A stretch of DNA of 64,000 bases, from the NCBI RefSeq assembly GCF_014643515.1, contig NZ_BMJP01000001.1:1054001-1118000 (forward strand). The letters run 5' to 3'. Below the pieces are notes generated by a model. That model did not search any database. It was not told the origin of the DNA and saw nothing but the letters and a program-made list of their open reading frames with translations. The DNA is from Sphingomonas prati (GTDB taxonomy: Bacteria > Pseudomonadota > Alphaproteobacteria > Sphingomonadales > Sphingomonadaceae). Position 1 is the stretch's first letter. Each line of letters starts with the position of its first letter. The translations under genes and the position numbers were made by a program. Positions 43,638 to 58,405 of this stretch are shown here, in pieces.

Positions 43638-43769
43638 CCCCCGGCCGCTCGCTACGCCGTAATATGGGGTGTCATCGGGCGTCCGTCACCTCCTTGATCG
43701 CGGATCGCGACACACGACATATCCAACAGACGGGATGGTCCCTTGACGATCCCGAAGGAGTAGAAATCC

Positions 43770-46169
43770 ATGCCCTCATTCGCCCGTGAGCTGGAACAGA
43801 CGCTGCACAATGCGTTGACTGCCGCCAGCACTCGCCGTCATGAATATGCGACCCTCGAACATCTGCTGCTCGCGCTGATCGACGACGATCATGCGTCGAA
43901 GGTCATGCAGGCGTGCGGCGTCGAAGTGTCCGAACTGAAGGACGCCGTCACCCTCTATCTCGATACCGAGCTCGATGCGCTGAAGGTCGAGGGTCAGACC
44001 GATCCCTCGCCCACGTCCGGGTTCCAGCGCGTCGTCCAGCGGGCGATCCTCCACGTCCAGTCTTCGGGCCGCGACGAGGTGACCGGCGGCAACGTCCTGG
44101 TCGCGTTGTTCAGCGAGCGCGAGAGCTACGCCGTGTTCTTCCTGCAGCAGCAGGACATGAACCGCCTCGATGCGGTCAGTTTCATCAGCCACGGTGTCGG
44201 CAAGGCCGGCTCCCCGACGGAGGCACGCGAAGTGAAGGGGGCCGACGAAGACAAGCCGCAGGGCAAGGACGGCAAGAAGGGCGAAAGCGCCCTGAAGCAG
44301 TTCACCGTGAACCTGAACGAGAAGGCCGCCACCGGCAAGATCGACCCGCTGATCGGGCGCGGTCCGGAGGTCGACCGCACCGTCCAGATCCTGTGCCGCC
44401 GTTCGAAGAACAACCCGCTCTATGTCGGTGAACCCGGCGTCGGCAAGACCGCGATCGCGGAAGGCCTGGCGCTCAAGATCATCAACGGCGACGTGCCGGA
44501 GGTGCTGCTCGAAGCGGTGATCTACTCGCTCGACATGGGTGCGCTGCTTGCCGGTACCCGCTACCGCGGTGACTTCGAGGAGCGGCTGAAGCAGGTCGTG
44601 TCCGAGCTCGAGAAGCTGCCGCACGCCGTGCTGTTCATCGACGAGATCCACACGGTGATCGGTGCCGGCGCAACGAGCGGCGGCGCGATGGACGCGTCCA
44701 ACCTGTTGAAGCCCGCGCTGTCCGGCGGTTCAATCCGCTGCATCGGCTCGACCACCTACAAGGAGTTCCGCAACCACTTCGAAAAGGACCGCGCCCTGCT
44801 GCGCCGGTTCCAGAAGATCGACGTCAACGAACCGACGATCGAGGATGCGATCGCGATCCTGACCGGGCTGCGCTCCGCCTACGAAGCGCATCACCACGTC
44901 AAGTACACGCCTGCCGCCATCAAGGCCGCAGTCGAGCTGTCGGCGCGCTACATCAACGACCGCAAGCTGCCCGACAAGGCGATCGACGTCGTCGACGAAG
45001 CCGGCGCGATGCAGATGCTGGTGGTCGAGGACAAGCGCAAGAAGGTTATCACGCCCAAGGAGATCGAGGCCGTCATCGCCACGATGGCGCGCATCCCACC
45101 GAAGTCCGTGTCGACCGACGATACCAAGGCGCTCGCCACGCTCGAAACCGATCTCAAGCGGGTCGTGTTCGGGCAGGACAAGGCGATCGAACTGGTCTCC
45201 TCCGCGATCAAGCTCAGCCGTGCCGGCCTGCGCGATCCGGACAAGCCGATCGGCAACTACCTGTTCTCCGGCCCGACCGGCGTGGGCAAGACCGAGGTCG
45301 CGCGTCAGCTGGCCGCGATCATGGGCATCCCGCTGCAGCGTTTCGACATGTCGGAATATATGGAGCGTCACTCGGTCAGCCGACTGATTGGCGCACCCCC
45401 CGGCTATGTCGGATACGATCAGGGCGGCCTGCTGACCGACGCGGTCGACCAGCATCCGCACAGCGTCCTGCTGCTCGACGAGATCGAGAAGGCGCATCCC
45501 GACCTGTTCAACATCCTGCTTCAGGTTATGGATAACGGGAAGCTGACCGACCATCACGGCAAGACGGTCGATTTCCGCAACACGATCCTGATCATGACCA
45601 CCAATGCCGGCGCGTCCGACATGGCGCGTGAATCGCTCGGCTTCGGGGCGCTGACCCGCGAAGGCGAGGACGAGGAAGCGGTCAAGAAGATGTTCACACC
45701 GGAATTCCGCAACCGGCTGGATGCGATCGTCCCCTTCTCCTACCTGCCGACCGAGGTGATCAGCCGGGTGGTGGACAAGTTCGTCCTCCAGCTCGAACTC
45801 CAGCTGGCCGACCGCCACGTCCATATCTCGCTCGATCAGGACGCGAAGGACTGGCTGACGACCCGCGGCTACGACAAGCTCTACGGCGCACGCCCGATGA
45901 GCCGTCTGATCCAGGAAAAGGTGAAGCAGCCACTGGCCGAGGAACTGCTGTTCGGCAAGCTGGTCCACGGCGGCGAGGTGAAGGTCCACGTCAAGGACGG
46001 CACCCTCGCCTTCGAAATCACCGCCGCCCCCCCGAAGAAGCCGCGCAAGCGGAAGGCGAAGGTCACGGCAGGCGGCGAAGGCAACGCCGAGGCCACCGAG
46101 GACCAAGACTATGACGACGACGGCCTGACCGACGACGAAGGCGAAGAAGAAGCGCCAACGGCCGAGTAA
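43770..46169 (+). CDS. clpA: ATP-dependent Clp protease ATPase subunit ClpA
   Basis: AAA+ unfoldase feeding ClpP. 799 residues: Clp-N domain (1-140), first Walker A GEPGVGKTA (220-228), second GPTGVGKTE in the D2 domain, and the ClpP-docking loop as SLGFGALT (L-G-F). The C-terminal 45 residues form a Lys-rich then very acidic tail (DDDGLTDDEGEEE). AAGGAG precedes the ATG. No clpS gene is next to it. A terminator follows, separating it from rpoB. Confidence 0.96.
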   Translation: MPSFARELEQTLHNALTAASTRRHEYATLEHLLLALIDDDHASKVMQACGVEVSELKDAVTLYLDTELDALKVEGQTDPSPTSGFQRVVQRAILHVQSSGRDEVTGGNVLVALFSERESYAVFFLQQQDMNRLDAVSFISHGVGKAGSPTEAREVKGADEDKPQGKDGKKGESALKQFTVNLNEKAATGKIDPLIGRGPEVDRTVQILCRRSKNNPLYVGEPGVGKTAIAEGLALKIINGDVPEVLLEAVIYSLDMGALLAGTRYRGDFEERLKQVVSELEKLPHAVLFIDEIHTVIGAGATSGGAMDASNLLKPALSGGSIRCIGSTTYKEFRNHFEKDRALLRRFQKIDVNEPTIEDAIAILTGLRSAYEAHHHVKYTPAAIKAAVELSARYINDRKLPDKAIDVVDEAGAMQMLVVEDKRKKVITPKEIEAVIATMARIPPKSVSTDDTKALATLETDLKRVVFGQDKAIELVSSAIKLSRAGLRDPDKPIGNYLFSGPTGVGKTEVARQLAAIMGIPLQRFDMSEYMERHSVSRLIGAPPGYVGYDQGGLLTDAVDQHPHSVLLLDEIEKAHPDLFNILLQVMDNGKLTDHHGKTVDFRNTILIMTTNAGASDMARESLGFGALTREGEDEEAVKKMFTPEFRNRLDAIVPFSYLPTEVISRVVDKFVLQLELQLADRHVHISLDQDAKDWLTTRGYDKLYGARPMSRLIQEKVKQPLAEELLFGKLVHGGEVKVHVKDGTLAFEITAAPPKKPRKRKAKVTAGGEGNAEATEDQDYDDDGLTDDEGEEEAPTAE

Positions 46170-46175
46170 GCTTAT

Positions 46176-46211
46176 GATACGGACGTTCCGGCAAGTCAGA
46201 ACGTCCGTATC
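46176..46211 (+). terminator. Terminator of clpA
   Basis: GATACGGACGTTC and GAACGTCCGTATC form a perfect 13-bp stem with a 10-base loop followed by TGTTT. Confidence 0.8.
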
Positions 46212-46224
46212 TGTTTGGCGGGGG

Positions 46225-46253
46225 TTGGCTTTTGTTCCCCCGCGGTCTATATC
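46225..46253 (+). promoter_or_regulatory. Candidate housekeeping promoter of rpoB
   Basis: TTGGCT-N17-TATATC, four of six matches to each consensus hexamer, placed just after the clpA terminator and about 265 bases before the rpoB start. Confidence 0.4.
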
Positions 46254-46375
46254 AAATCCAACAGCCGCTCCGGCCCGCAAGGGTCGGGGTGGCGATCCGG
46301 TCTTCCCGGGACACGATCCGACATTGCGCGACGGATCGCGACGTATTGGGAAGCACGGACATCATGACGCTGAGA

Positions 46376-46406
46376 CTGCGATATCCGCTGGATGTCGCAG
46401 TTTTTT
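46376..46406 (+). terminator. Intrinsic-terminator-like hairpin in the rpoB leader
   Basis: CTGCGATATCC pairs with GGATGTCGCAG (11 bp, one G-U) across a GCT loop and is followed directly by TTTTTT. It ends 111 bases before the rpoB ATG and downstream of the candidate promoter, so it may attenuate rpoBC transcription. Confidence 0.75.
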
Positions 46407-46517
46407 GTCGTGCTGCGCCTCTGCGATCCGGTCCTTCCCCAGGGCGGCGATCGTGACGAACCGGCCTTCGGCGGCACTGCAAGGTGCGCCGACGAATTTG
46501 AGCGCGAAGGATCATCC

Positions 46518-49500
46518 ATGGCGACCCAGGCAATTACCCCAACCGTGCAAGGTGCCGCGAAGAAGCGCATCCGCAAGGTGTTCGGCAACATTCACGAAGT
46601 CGTGCAGATGCCGAACCTGATCGAGGTGCAGCGCGAAAGCTACGAGCATTTCCTGCGCTCGCGCCCCGAGGACAACTACATCTCCGGCCTGGAAAAGACG
46701 CTGCGCAGCGTCTTCCCGATCCGCGATTTCGCCGGCACCGCCGAGCTCGATTTCGTGAACTACGAGCTGGAAGAGCCGAAGTTCGACACCGATGAGTGCC
46801 GCCAGCGCGGCATCACCTACGCGGCACCGATGCGCGTTACGCTGCGCCTGATCGTGTTCGAAGTGGATCCGGACACGGAAACCCGCTCGGTGCTCGATAT
46901 TAAGGAGCAGGACGTCTACATGGGCGACATGCCGCTCATGACGTCGAACGGCACGTTCATCGTCAACGGCACGGAACGCGTGATCGTCAGCCAGATGCAC
47001 CGTTCGCCGGGCGTCCTGTTCGATCATGACCGCGGCAAGACGCACGCATCGGGCAAGTATCTGTTCGCCGCCCGCGTCATTCCGTATCGCGGTTCGTGGC
47101 TCGATTTCGAATTCGACGCCAAGGACATCGTCAACGTCCGCATCGATCGCAAGCGCAAGCTGCCGGTCACAACGCTGCTCTATGCGCTCGGCATGAACGA
47201 CGAGGACATCCTCAACCACTTCTACGGCACGGCGACCTACGTCCGCGGCCAGGGTGGCTGGCAGGTGCCTTATGTCGTCGAGAATTGGCGTGGCCAGAAG
47301 CCGTCGTTCGACGTCGTCAACGCGGAAACCGGTGAAGCCGTGTTCCCCGCCGGCACCAAGATTTCGCCCCGCGCCGCCAACAAGGCGGCCAAGGACGGCC
47401 TGACGATGCTGCTGATCCCGACCGAGGAGATCTTCGGTCGCTACAGCGCGTTCGACCTGATCGACGAGTCGACCGGCCGGATCTACATCGAGGCCGGTGA
47501 CGAAGTGTCGCCCGAGAACCTCGAAATGCTCGACGCCGCCGGCATCGAGCGGCTCGATCTGCTCGACATCGACCATGTCTCGACCGGTCCCTGGATCCGC
47601 AACACGCTCAAGGCCGACAAGGTCGACGAGCGCGACCATGCGCTGTCCGAGATCTACCGCGTCATGCGCCCCGGCGAGCCGCCGACGAAGGAGACTGCGG
47701 AATCGCTGTTCTCCGGTTTGTTCTTTGATCCGGAGCGCTACGACCTCTCGGCCGTGGGCCGCGTGAAGCTCAACATGCGCCTCGACCTCGACGTCGAGGA
47801 CACCGTCACCACGCTGCGCGCCGAGGATATTCTCGAGGTCGTCAAGACGCTCGTGAACCTCAAGGACGGCAAGGGCGAGATCGACGACATCGACAATCTC
47901 GGCAACCGCCGCGTGCGTTCGGTGGGCGAGCTGCTCGAGAACCAGTACCGCGTCGGCCTGCTCCGCATGGAGCGCGCCGTGAAGGAGCGGATGTCCTCGG
48001 TCGACGTGTCCACGGTCATGCCGAACGACCTTATCAACGCCAAGCCGGCGGTCGCCGCGGTGCGTGAATTCTTCGGCTCGTCGCAGCTGTCGCAGTTCAT
48101 GGATCAGACGAACCCGCTGTCCGAAGTGACGCACAAGCGTCGCGTGTCGGCGCTCGGGCCAGGTGGTCTGACGCGTGAGCGCGCCGGCTTCGAGGTCCGC
48201 GACGTCCACCCGACGCACTATGGCCGCATCTGCCCGATTGAGACGCCGGAAGGCCCGAACATCGGTCTGATCAACTCGCTGGCGTCGTTCAGCCGCGTGA
48301 ACAAGTACGGCTTCATCGAGACGCCGTACCGCAAGGTCATCGACGGCAAGGTGTCGGACGAGGTCGTGTACCTTTCCGCCATGGAGGAGGCCAAGCACAC
48401 GATCGCGCAGGCCAATGCCGAGCTGGACGAGACCGGTGGCTTCGTCGAGGAGATCATCTCCAGCCGCGAGGCCGGCGAGTTCCTGATCGCCCCGCGCGAC
48501 CACATCACGCTGATGGACGTCAGCCCGAAGCAGCTCGTGTCCGTGGCGGCATCGCTCATTCCGTTCCTGGAAAACGATGACGCCAACCGCGCGTTGATGG
48601 GCTCCAACATGCAGCGTCAGGCCGTGCCGCTGGTCCGTGCCGAGGCGCCGTTTGTCGGCACCGGCATGGAAGAGACTGTGGCCCGCGATTCCGGCGCCGC
48701 CATCTCCGCCAAGCGCGGCGGCGTAGTCGACCAGGTCGACGCCGCCCGTATCGTCATCCGCGCGACGGAAGGCATCGAAGCCGGCAAGTCCGGCGTCGAT
48801 ATCTACACGCTGATGAAGTTCCAGCGGTCGAACCAGTCGACCTGCATCAACCAGCGTCCGCTGGTGAAGGTCGGCGACATCGTCGACAAGGGCACCGTGC
48901 TGGCCGACGGTCCGTCGACCGAGTTCGGCGAACTGGCGCTCGGCCGGAACACGCTCGTCGCGTTCATGCCGTGGAACGGGTACAACTACGAGGATTCCAT
49001 CCTCATCTCCGAGCGGATCGTGAAGGACGACGTGTTCACGTCGATCCACATCGACGAGTTCGAAGTGATGGCCCGCGACACGAAGCTCGGGCCGGAGGAC
49101 ATCACTCGCGACATCCCGAACGTGGGTGAAGAAGCGCTTCGCAACCTCGACGAGGCGGGCATCGTCTATGTCGGGGCCGAGGTCGAGCCGGGCGATATCC
49201 TCGCCGGCAAGATCACGCCGAAGGGCGAAAGCCCGATGACGCCGGAGGAGAAGCTTCTCCGCGCCATCTTCGGTGAAAAGGCGTCGGACGTGCGCGACAC
49301 CTCGCTCCGACTGCCGCCGGGCGTGTCCGGTACGGTCGTCGACGTCCGCGTCTTCAACCGTCACGGCATCGACAAGGACGAGCGCGCGATGGCGATCGAG
49401 CGCGAGGAGATCGATCGGCTGACCAAGGACCGCGAAGACGAACGCGGCATCCTCAACCGGTCCTCCTACGCCCGCCTGCAGGACATGCTGGTCGGCCAGA

Positions 49501-50681
49501 CCGCTGCGGCTGCCCCCAAGGGCATCCGCAAGGGGACGGCAATCGATCAGGCGCTGCTCGACACTGTCGAGAAGCGTGACTGGTGGAAGTTCGCCGTCGC
49601 CGACGACGCCCGCCAGTCCGATCTGGAGGCCGTGAAGGCGCAGTATGACGACGCGGTCAGCATCATCGTGAAGCGGTTCGAGGACCGCGTCGAGAAGCTG
49701 CAGCGCGGCGACGAGCTGCCGCCGGGCGTGCTGAAGATGGTCAAGGTGTTCGTCGCGGTGAAGCGCAAGCTGCAGCCGGGCGACAAGATGGCCGGCCGTC
49801 ACGGGAACAAGGGCGTGATCAGCCGCATCCTGCCGAACGAGGACATGCCGTTCCTCGCCGACGGGACGCCGGTCGATATCGTGCTCAACCCGCTCGGCGT
49901 GCCGTCGCGCATGAACGTGGGTCAGATCTTCGAGACGCATCTGGGCTGGGCCGCACGCGGCCTGGGGCAGCAGGTCACTCAGGCGCTCGAGGAATGGCGC
50001 GAAGCCAATCCGGACGGCGTCACGCAGGCCGGCTCCCCGCCGGAAGCGGTGAAGGAGCGTCTGAAGTACGTCTATGGCGAGCAGTACCATGCCGACATCG
50101 ACAGCCGGACCGACGAACAGATCGTCGACTTGGCCGCCGTCCTGAAGAACGGCGTGCCGATGGCGACGCCGGTGTTCGACGGCGCGCGCGAAGCGGACGT
50201 GGCGGCGATGCTGCGACTTGCGGGCCTCGACGAGAGCGGCCAGTCCGATCTCTTCGACGGGCGCACCGGCGATCAGTTCGATCGCAAGGTGACGGTCGGC
50301 TACATCTACATGCTGAAGCTGCACCATCTCGTGGACGACAAGATCCACGCCCGGTCGATCGGGCCCTACTCGCTCGTCACGCAGCAGCCGCTGGGTGGTA
50401 AGGCGCAGTTCGGTGGTCAGCGCTTCGGCGAGATGGAGGTCTGGGCACTCCAGGCCTACGGCGCCGCCTACACGTTGCAGGAAATGCTGACGGTGAAGTC
50501 CGACGACGTCGTCGGCCGCACCAAGGTCTACGAGGCGATCGTCAAGGGCGACGACACGTTCGAGGCCGGCATTCCGGAAAGCTTCAACGTGCTGGTCAAG
50601 GAAATGCGCTCGCTCGGCCTGAACGTGGAACTCAACACCCACGAACCGACCGCCGAAGAGCTGGCCGACGCCGCCGAGTAA
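46518..50681 (+). CDS. rpoB: RNA polymerase beta subunit
   Basis: 1387 residues. The rifampicin region reads [20 protein letters not shown] then [11 protein letters not shown], with the Asp, His and Ser of the sensitive form unchanged. Other hallmarks: [39 protein letters not shown] and a C-terminal [19 protein letters not shown]. The ATG at 46518 (AAGG upstream) begins at the usual family start; the longer open frame is leader. rpoC follows after 129 bp. Confidence 0.98.
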   Translation: MATQAITPTVQGAAKKRIRKVFGNIHEVVQMPNLIEVQRESYEHFLRSRPEDNYISGLEKTLRSVFPIRDFAGTAELDFVNYELEEPKFDTDECRQRGITYAAPMRVTLRLIVFEVDPDTETRSVLDIKEQDVYMGDMPLMTSNGTFIVNGTERVIVSQMHRSPGVLFDHDRGKTHASGKYLFAARVIPYRGSWLDFEFDAKDIVNVRIDRKRKLPVTTLLYALGMNDEDILNHFYGTATYVRGQGGWQVPYVVENWRGQKPSFDVVNAETGEAVFPAGTKISPRAANKAAKDGLTMLLIPTEEIFGRYSAFDLIDESTGRIYIEAGDEVSPENLEMLDAAGIERLDLLDIDHVSTGPWIRNTLKADKVDERDHALSEIYRVMRPGEPPTKETAESLFSGLFFDPERYDLSAVGRVKLNMRLDLDVEDTVTTLRAEDILEVVKTLVNLKDGKGEIDDIDNLGNRRVRSVGELLENQYRVGLLRMERAVKERMSSVDVSTVMPNDLINAKPAVAAVREFFGSSQLSQFMDQTNPLSEVTHKRRVSALGPGGLTRERAGFEVRDVHPTHYGRICPIETPEGPNIGLINSLASFSRVNKYGFIETPYRKVIDGKVSDEVVYLSAMEEAKHTIAQANAELDETGGFVEEIISSREAGEFLIAPRDHITLMDVSPKQLVSVAASLIPFLENDDANRALMGSNMQRQAVPLVRAEAPFVGTGMEETVARDSGAAISAKRGGVVDQVDAARIVIRATEGIEAGKSGVDIYTLMKFQRSNQSTCINQRPLVKVGDIVDKGTVLADGPSTEFGELALGRNTLVAFMPWNGYNYEDSILISERIVKDDVFTSIHIDEFEVMARDTKLGPEDITRDIPNVGEEALRNLDEAGIVYVGAEVEPGDILAGKITPKGESPMTPEEKLLRAIFGEKASDVRDTSLRLPPGVSGTVVDVRVFNRHGIDKDERAMAIEREEIDRLTKDREDERGILNRSSYARLQDMLVGQTAAAAPKGIRKGTAIDQALLDTVEKRDWWKFAVADDARQSDLEAVKAQYDDAVSIIVKRFEDRVEKLQRGDELPPGVLKMVKVFVAVKRKLQPGDKMAGRHGNKGVISRILPNEDMPFLADGTPVDIVLNPLGVPSRMNVGQIFETHLGWAARGLGQQVTQALEEWREANPDGVTQAGSPPEAVKERLKYVYGEQYHADIDSRTDEQIVDLAAVLKNGVPMATPVFDGAREADVAAMLRLAGLDESGQSDLFDGRTGDQFDRKVTVGYIYMLKLHHLVDDKIHARSIGPYSLVTQQPLGGKAQFGGQRFGEMEVWALQAYGAAYTLQEMLTVKSDDVVGRTKVYEAIVKGDDTFEAGIPESFNVLVKEMRSLGLNVELNTHEPTAEELADAAE

Positions 50682-50692
50682 GCCGACCTGCC

Positions 50693-50718
50693 CCCTCTCC
50701 CGCTTCGGCGGGAGAGGG
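50693..50718 (+). repeat. UUCG hairpin between rpoB and rpoC
   Basis: CCCTCTCCCGC and GCGGGAGAGGG, a perfect 11-bp stem with TTCG loop, eleven bases after the rpoB stop. Confidence 0.75.
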
Positions 50719-50764
50719 TCGGGGCGAGGGACGCGCGTAGCCACTACGCCCCCTCACCCTCCCG

Positions 50765-50785
50765 CCCTCTTCCCACGGAAGAGGG
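50765..50785 (+). repeat. Second hairpin between rpoB and rpoC
   Basis: CCCTCTTCC and GGAAGAGGG, a perfect 9-bp stem with a 3-base loop. Its CCCTCT-type arms resemble the first hairpin and the outer arms of the element at 11202, suggesting a shared repeat family. Confidence 0.65.
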
Positions 50786-50810
50786 TCAGAGATTTCAGAG
50801 AGGTTCTTCC

Positions 50811-55112
<4,302 letters not shown>

Positions 55113-55142
55113 TCCACCGGATCGATCGTGCAAGCGGACGGC

Positions 55143-55170
55143 GCCGTCGTCCCCGAAAGGGGGCGGCGGC
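55143..55170 (+). terminator. Terminator of rpoBC
   Basis: GCCGTCGTCCCC pairs with GGGGGCGGCGGC (with G-U pairs) around a GAAA loop, followed by GTTTTCCGTTTT. Confidence 0.85.
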
Positions 55171-55284
55171 GTTTTCCGTTTTCTCCTACTCTTTTGTCGC
55201 CTCTTGTCGGACGACGGGAAAAGCGCAACAATCCGTGCAGGGCGGACGTTCAATGACCCGTTCGACAAACAGGGAGACGTGACG

Positions 55285-55641
55285 ATGGTAGCCAAGAAGG
55301 CCGATGCGGCCGCAAAGGAAGACACCAAGCCGGCCGCGAAGAAGGCCGCCCCCAAGAAAGCCGCCGCAACGAAGGTCGCCGCCGCCCCCGAGGGCAAGCG
55401 CACCGACGGCATTCACAAGCCCGTCCAGCCCTCCGCCGAACTTGCCGAGATCGTCGGCAGCGACATGCTCGCCCGCGGTGAAGTCGTGTCCAAGATGTGG
55501 GTCTACATCAAGGCGAACGATCTCCAGGATCCCAAGGACAAGCGCCAGATCAACGCCGATGCCAAGCTCGAGAAGATCTTCGGCAAGAAGAGCGTCAGCA
55601 TGTTCGAGATGAACAAGCATCTGTCCGCTCACCTCAAGTAG
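55285..55641 (+). CDS. SWIB/MDM2 domain protein with histone H1-like N-terminus
   Basis: 118 residues. The first 40 are Lys/Ala/Pro-rich repeats (PAAKKAAPKKAAATK) like histone H1 tails; residues about 45-118 form the SWIB domain (MWVYIKANDLQDPKDKRQI, IFGKKSVSMFEMNKHLSAH). SWIB domains are common in eukaryotic chromatin complexes and in chlamydiae and some alphaproteobacteria; a DNA-binding, nucleoid-associated role is plausible. The ATG at 55285 has AGGGAG upstream. Confidence 0.92.
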   Translation: MVAKKADAAAKEDTKPAAKKAAPKKAAATKVAAAPEGKRTDGIHKPVQPSAELAEIVGSDMLARGEVVSKMWVYIKANDLQDPKDKRQINADAKLEKIFGKKSVSMFEMNKHLSAHLK

Positions 55642-55647
55642 GACGAC

Positions 55648-55692
55648 TGACCATGGACGGTGCCGGCCCTGAGGTCGGACCGTCCATGGTCA
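55648..55692. terminator. 14-bp perfect inverted repeat after the SWIB gene
   Basis: TGACCATGGACGGT and its exact complement flank a 17-base loop. It begins seven bases after the SWIB stop; with no T tract it may be a terminator or a protein-binding palindrome. Confidence 0.5.
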
Positions 55693-55802
55693 TCGATCGG
55701 TGGCACGCGAGGCGTGGCCGAGATGCCACGACCTGTCGCACTCGGGTGCCGGGCCCGGCGGTTCCGATGGCATCCACCGGCAGGACAGGCTAGGCGCGCA
55801 CG

Positions 55803-56981
55803 ATGCAGCCATCCGAACTTCGCGTCGCCCTGTTCAGCGGGAACTACAACTACGTACGGGATGGCGCGAACCAGGCGCTCAACCGGCTCGTCGGCTACCT
55901 CCAGCGCCAGGGTGCGCAGGTCCGGATCTACTCCCCGCGCACCGACAAGCCGGCGTTCGCGTCGGTCGGCAAGGTCGTCAACATACCGTCGGTGCCGTTC
56001 CCCGGCCGCGGCGAATATCGCCTCCCGCTCCTCATTTCGCCGCACGCCCGCACGGACCTGAAGAAGTTCGCGCCCAACATGGTCCATGTCGCGAGCCCCG
56101 AATTCGTCAGCCACCGCGCGGTCACCATCGCGCGCGCGCGCGGCGTGCCCGTCGTTGCTTCGGTCCACACGCGATTCGAAACTTACCCGCGCTATTACGG
56201 GCTGACCTTCCTCGAGCCCGCCGTCGCCGCAATCCTGCGGCGTTTCTACCGGCGCTGCGACGCGATCTTCGCCCCCTCCGAATCGATGGCCCAGCTGCTT
56301 CGCGAACAGCGGATGAACTACGACGTCGGCATCTGGTCGCGCGGCGTCGATCACGAGGTTTTCACGCCGACCCGCCGCAGCATGGACTGGCGCCGCGCGC
56401 TTGGCATCCACGACAACGACGTCGTGGTCGGTTTTCTCGGCCGGCTGGTGATGGAGAAGGGCCTCGACGTCTTCTCCGACACGATCGACCGCCTGCGCCG
56501 CCGCGGCATCGCGCACCGCGTGCTGATCGTCGGCGAAGGCCCCGCGCGCGCCTGGTTCGAACAGCGGCTGCCCGACGCGATCTTCACCGGGCAGCAGACC
56601 GGCACCGATCTCGGCCGCGCGCTCGCCTCCATGGACATCCTGTTCAACCCGTCCGTCACCGAAACCTTCGGCAACGTCACGCTGGAGGCGATGGCCGTCG
56701 GCCTGCCCGTCGTCGCCGCCCGCGCCACCGGCAGCGAAAGCCTCGTCGACGACGGCGTCAGCGGCCGCCTGATCGCGCCGGGCGGCGTGGAGGCCTTCGC
56801 CGACAGCCTCGCCACCTACATCGGCGACGACGCCATGCGCCGCGCCGCGGGCCACGCCGGCGCCACCGCCGCGCAACGCTACACCTGGGACGCGGTCAAC
56901 CAGACGCTGCTCGACGCCTATCTCCGCATCGCCGAACACCGCCGGAGCGGCGGCAAACCGCCGAAGGGTCCGCTGGGCTGA
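55803..56981 (+). CDS. GT4 family glycosyltransferase (SqdX/MgtA-like)
   Basis: 392 residues, GT-B fold, cytoplasmic or membrane-peripheral. SGNYNYVRDGANQALNRLV at the start, SVHTRFETYPRYYGL, VGFLGRLVMEKGLDVF and the donor-binding FGNVTLEAMAVGLPVVA are visible. The first half resembles enzymes that glycosylate diacylglycerol (sulfoquinovosyl or mannosyl/glucuronosyl transferases), so a glycolipid role fits a sphingomonad, but the substrate cannot be read from sequence. Confidence 0.88.
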   Translation: MQPSELRVALFSGNYNYVRDGANQALNRLVGYLQRQGAQVRIYSPRTDKPAFASVGKVVNIPSVPFPGRGEYRLPLLISPHARTDLKKFAPNMVHVASPEFVSHRAVTIARARGVPVVASVHTRFETYPRYYGLTFLEPAVAAILRRFYRRCDAIFAPSESMAQLLREQRMNYDVGIWSRGVDHEVFTPTRRSMDWRRALGIHDNDVVVGFLGRLVMEKGLDVFSDTIDRLRRRGIAHRVLIVGEGPARAWFEQRLPDAIFTGQQTGTDLGRALASMDILFNPSVTETFGNVTLEAMAVGLPVVAARATGSESLVDDGVSGRLIAPGGVEAFADSLATYIGDDAMRRAAGHAGATAAQRYTWDAVNQTLLDAYLRIAEHRRSGGKPPKGPLG

Positions 56982-57052
56982 GCGGCGGGAGGGCGCGCGA
57001 ACCAATCCGAAAAGTTGGCCACCCCTGCCCTCGCCCCTATATCCCAGCGCAC

Positions 57053-58375
57053 ATGGACCTCTTCGCCCCCACCCCCGACGACACCACCGCCACTCCCGAC
57101 ACCGCCCCGCTCGCCGACCGGCTCCGCCCGGCGACACTGGCGGAGGTCATCGGCCAGGATCATCTCGTCGGCCCGGACGGCGCGATCGGCCGGATGATCG
57201 CCGCCGGGCGCATGTCGTCAATCGTGCTGTGGGGCCCGCCCGGCACCGGCAAGACCACCATCGCCCGCCTCCTCGCCGACGCGGTCGGACTGCGCTACGC
57301 CGCGGTCTCGGCCGTCTTCTCCGGCGTCGCGGACCTCAAGAAGATCTTCGCCGAGGCCCGCGACCACCGCCGCCTCGGTCAGCGCACGCTGCTGTTCGTG
57401 GACGAGATCCACCGCTTCAACCGCGCGCAGCAGGACGGCTTCCTGCCCTATGTCGAGGACGGCACCGTCGTGCTGGTCGGCGCCACCACCGAAAACCCCT
57501 CGTTCGAACTCAACGCCGCGTTGCTCAGCCGTGCGCAGGTCCTGATCCTCAACCGGCTCGACGCCACCGCGCTGAACGGCCTGCTCGATCGCGCCGAGAC
57601 CGTCGAACAACGCCCGCTCCCGCTGCTGCCCGACGCGCGCGCCGCGCTCATCGCCTCGGCGGACGGCGACGGCCGCTTCCTGCTCAATCAGGCCGAAACG
57701 CTGTTCGGCATCGCCATCCCCGAACCGCTCGATCCGGCCGCGCTCGCTGCCCTCCTGCACCGTCGCATGGCGGTCTACGACAAGGATCGCGAGGGGCACT
57801 ACAACCTCATCTCCGCGCTCCACAAGGCGGTGCGCGGGTCCGATCCGCAGGCCGCGCTCTACTATCTCGCCCGCATGCTGGTCGCCGGCGAGGAGCCGCT
57901 GTTCCTCCTCCGCCGGCTCGTCCGGATGGCGTCGGAAGATATCGGCCTCGCCGACCCGCAGGCGCTGGTCCAGTGCCTCGCCGCGAAGGACAGCTACGAC
58001 TTCCTCGGCTCACCCGAGGGCGAACTGGCGATCGCCAACGCCTGCGTCTACCTCGCGACCGCCCCCAAATCGAACGCCGGCTATGCCGCGTGGAAGGCCG
58101 CCGCGCGCTCCGCCAAGGAGACCGGTTCGCTGATGCCGCCGAAACTCATCCTCAACGGATCGACCAAGCTCATGAAGTCGGTCGGCTACGGCAGCGGCTA
58201 TCATTACGACCACGACCAGCCCGACGCCTTCTCCGGCGACGACTACTGGCCGGAGGAGATGTCGCCACAGATCTTCTACGTCCCCGCCCCCCGCGGGTTC
58301 GAGGCCAAGATCGCCGAACGGCTCGCCCATTGGGACGCGCTCCGCAACGACCGGCGGAGCGATCCGCCCGGCTGA
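57053..58375 (+). CDS. rarA: Replication-associated recombination protein A
   Basis: AAA+ ATPase of the RarA/MgsA/WRNIP1 family acting at stalled replication forks. 440 residues. LADRLRPATLAEVIGQ, Walker A GPPGTGKTT, Walker B LLFVDEIHRFNRAQQD, sensor region GATTENPSF, and the C-terminal family block MASEDIGLADPQAL and GYHYDHDQPDAFSG. Begins 71 bp after the glycosyltransferase. Confidence 0.96.
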   Translation: MDLFAPTPDDTTATPDTAPLADRLRPATLAEVIGQDHLVGPDGAIGRMIAAGRMSSIVLWGPPGTGKTTIARLLADAVGLRYAAVSAVFSGVADLKKIFAEARDHRRLGQRTLLFVDEIHRFNRAQQDGFLPYVEDGTVVLVGATTENPSFELNAALLSRAQVLILNRLDATALNGLLDRAETVEQRPLPLLPDARAALIASADGDGRFLLNQAETLFGIAIPEPLDPAALAALLHRRMAVYDKDREGHYNLISALHKAVRGSDPQAALYYLARMLVAGEEPLFLLRRLVRMASEDIGLADPQALVQCLAAKDSYDFLGSPEGELAIANACVYLATAPKSNAGYAAWKAAARSAKETGSLMPPKLILNGSTKLMKSVGYGSGYHYDHDQPDAFSGDDYWPEEMSPQIFYVPAPRGFEAKIAERLAHWDALRNDRRSDPPG

Positions 58376-58405
58376 CGCGTTGAGGCCGGCGAAGGAGACG
58401 TCGTC

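Noticed and set aside
43695-43745. Possible heat-shock promoter upstream of clpA
   Set aside because: CTTG and a CATAT-like element are present, but the spacing does not fit the alphaproteobacterial RpoH consensus.
46512-50744. A 1410-codon open frame antisense to rpoB
   Set aside because: Same cause as for rpoC: codon bias makes the antisense frame open; no motif or start signal.
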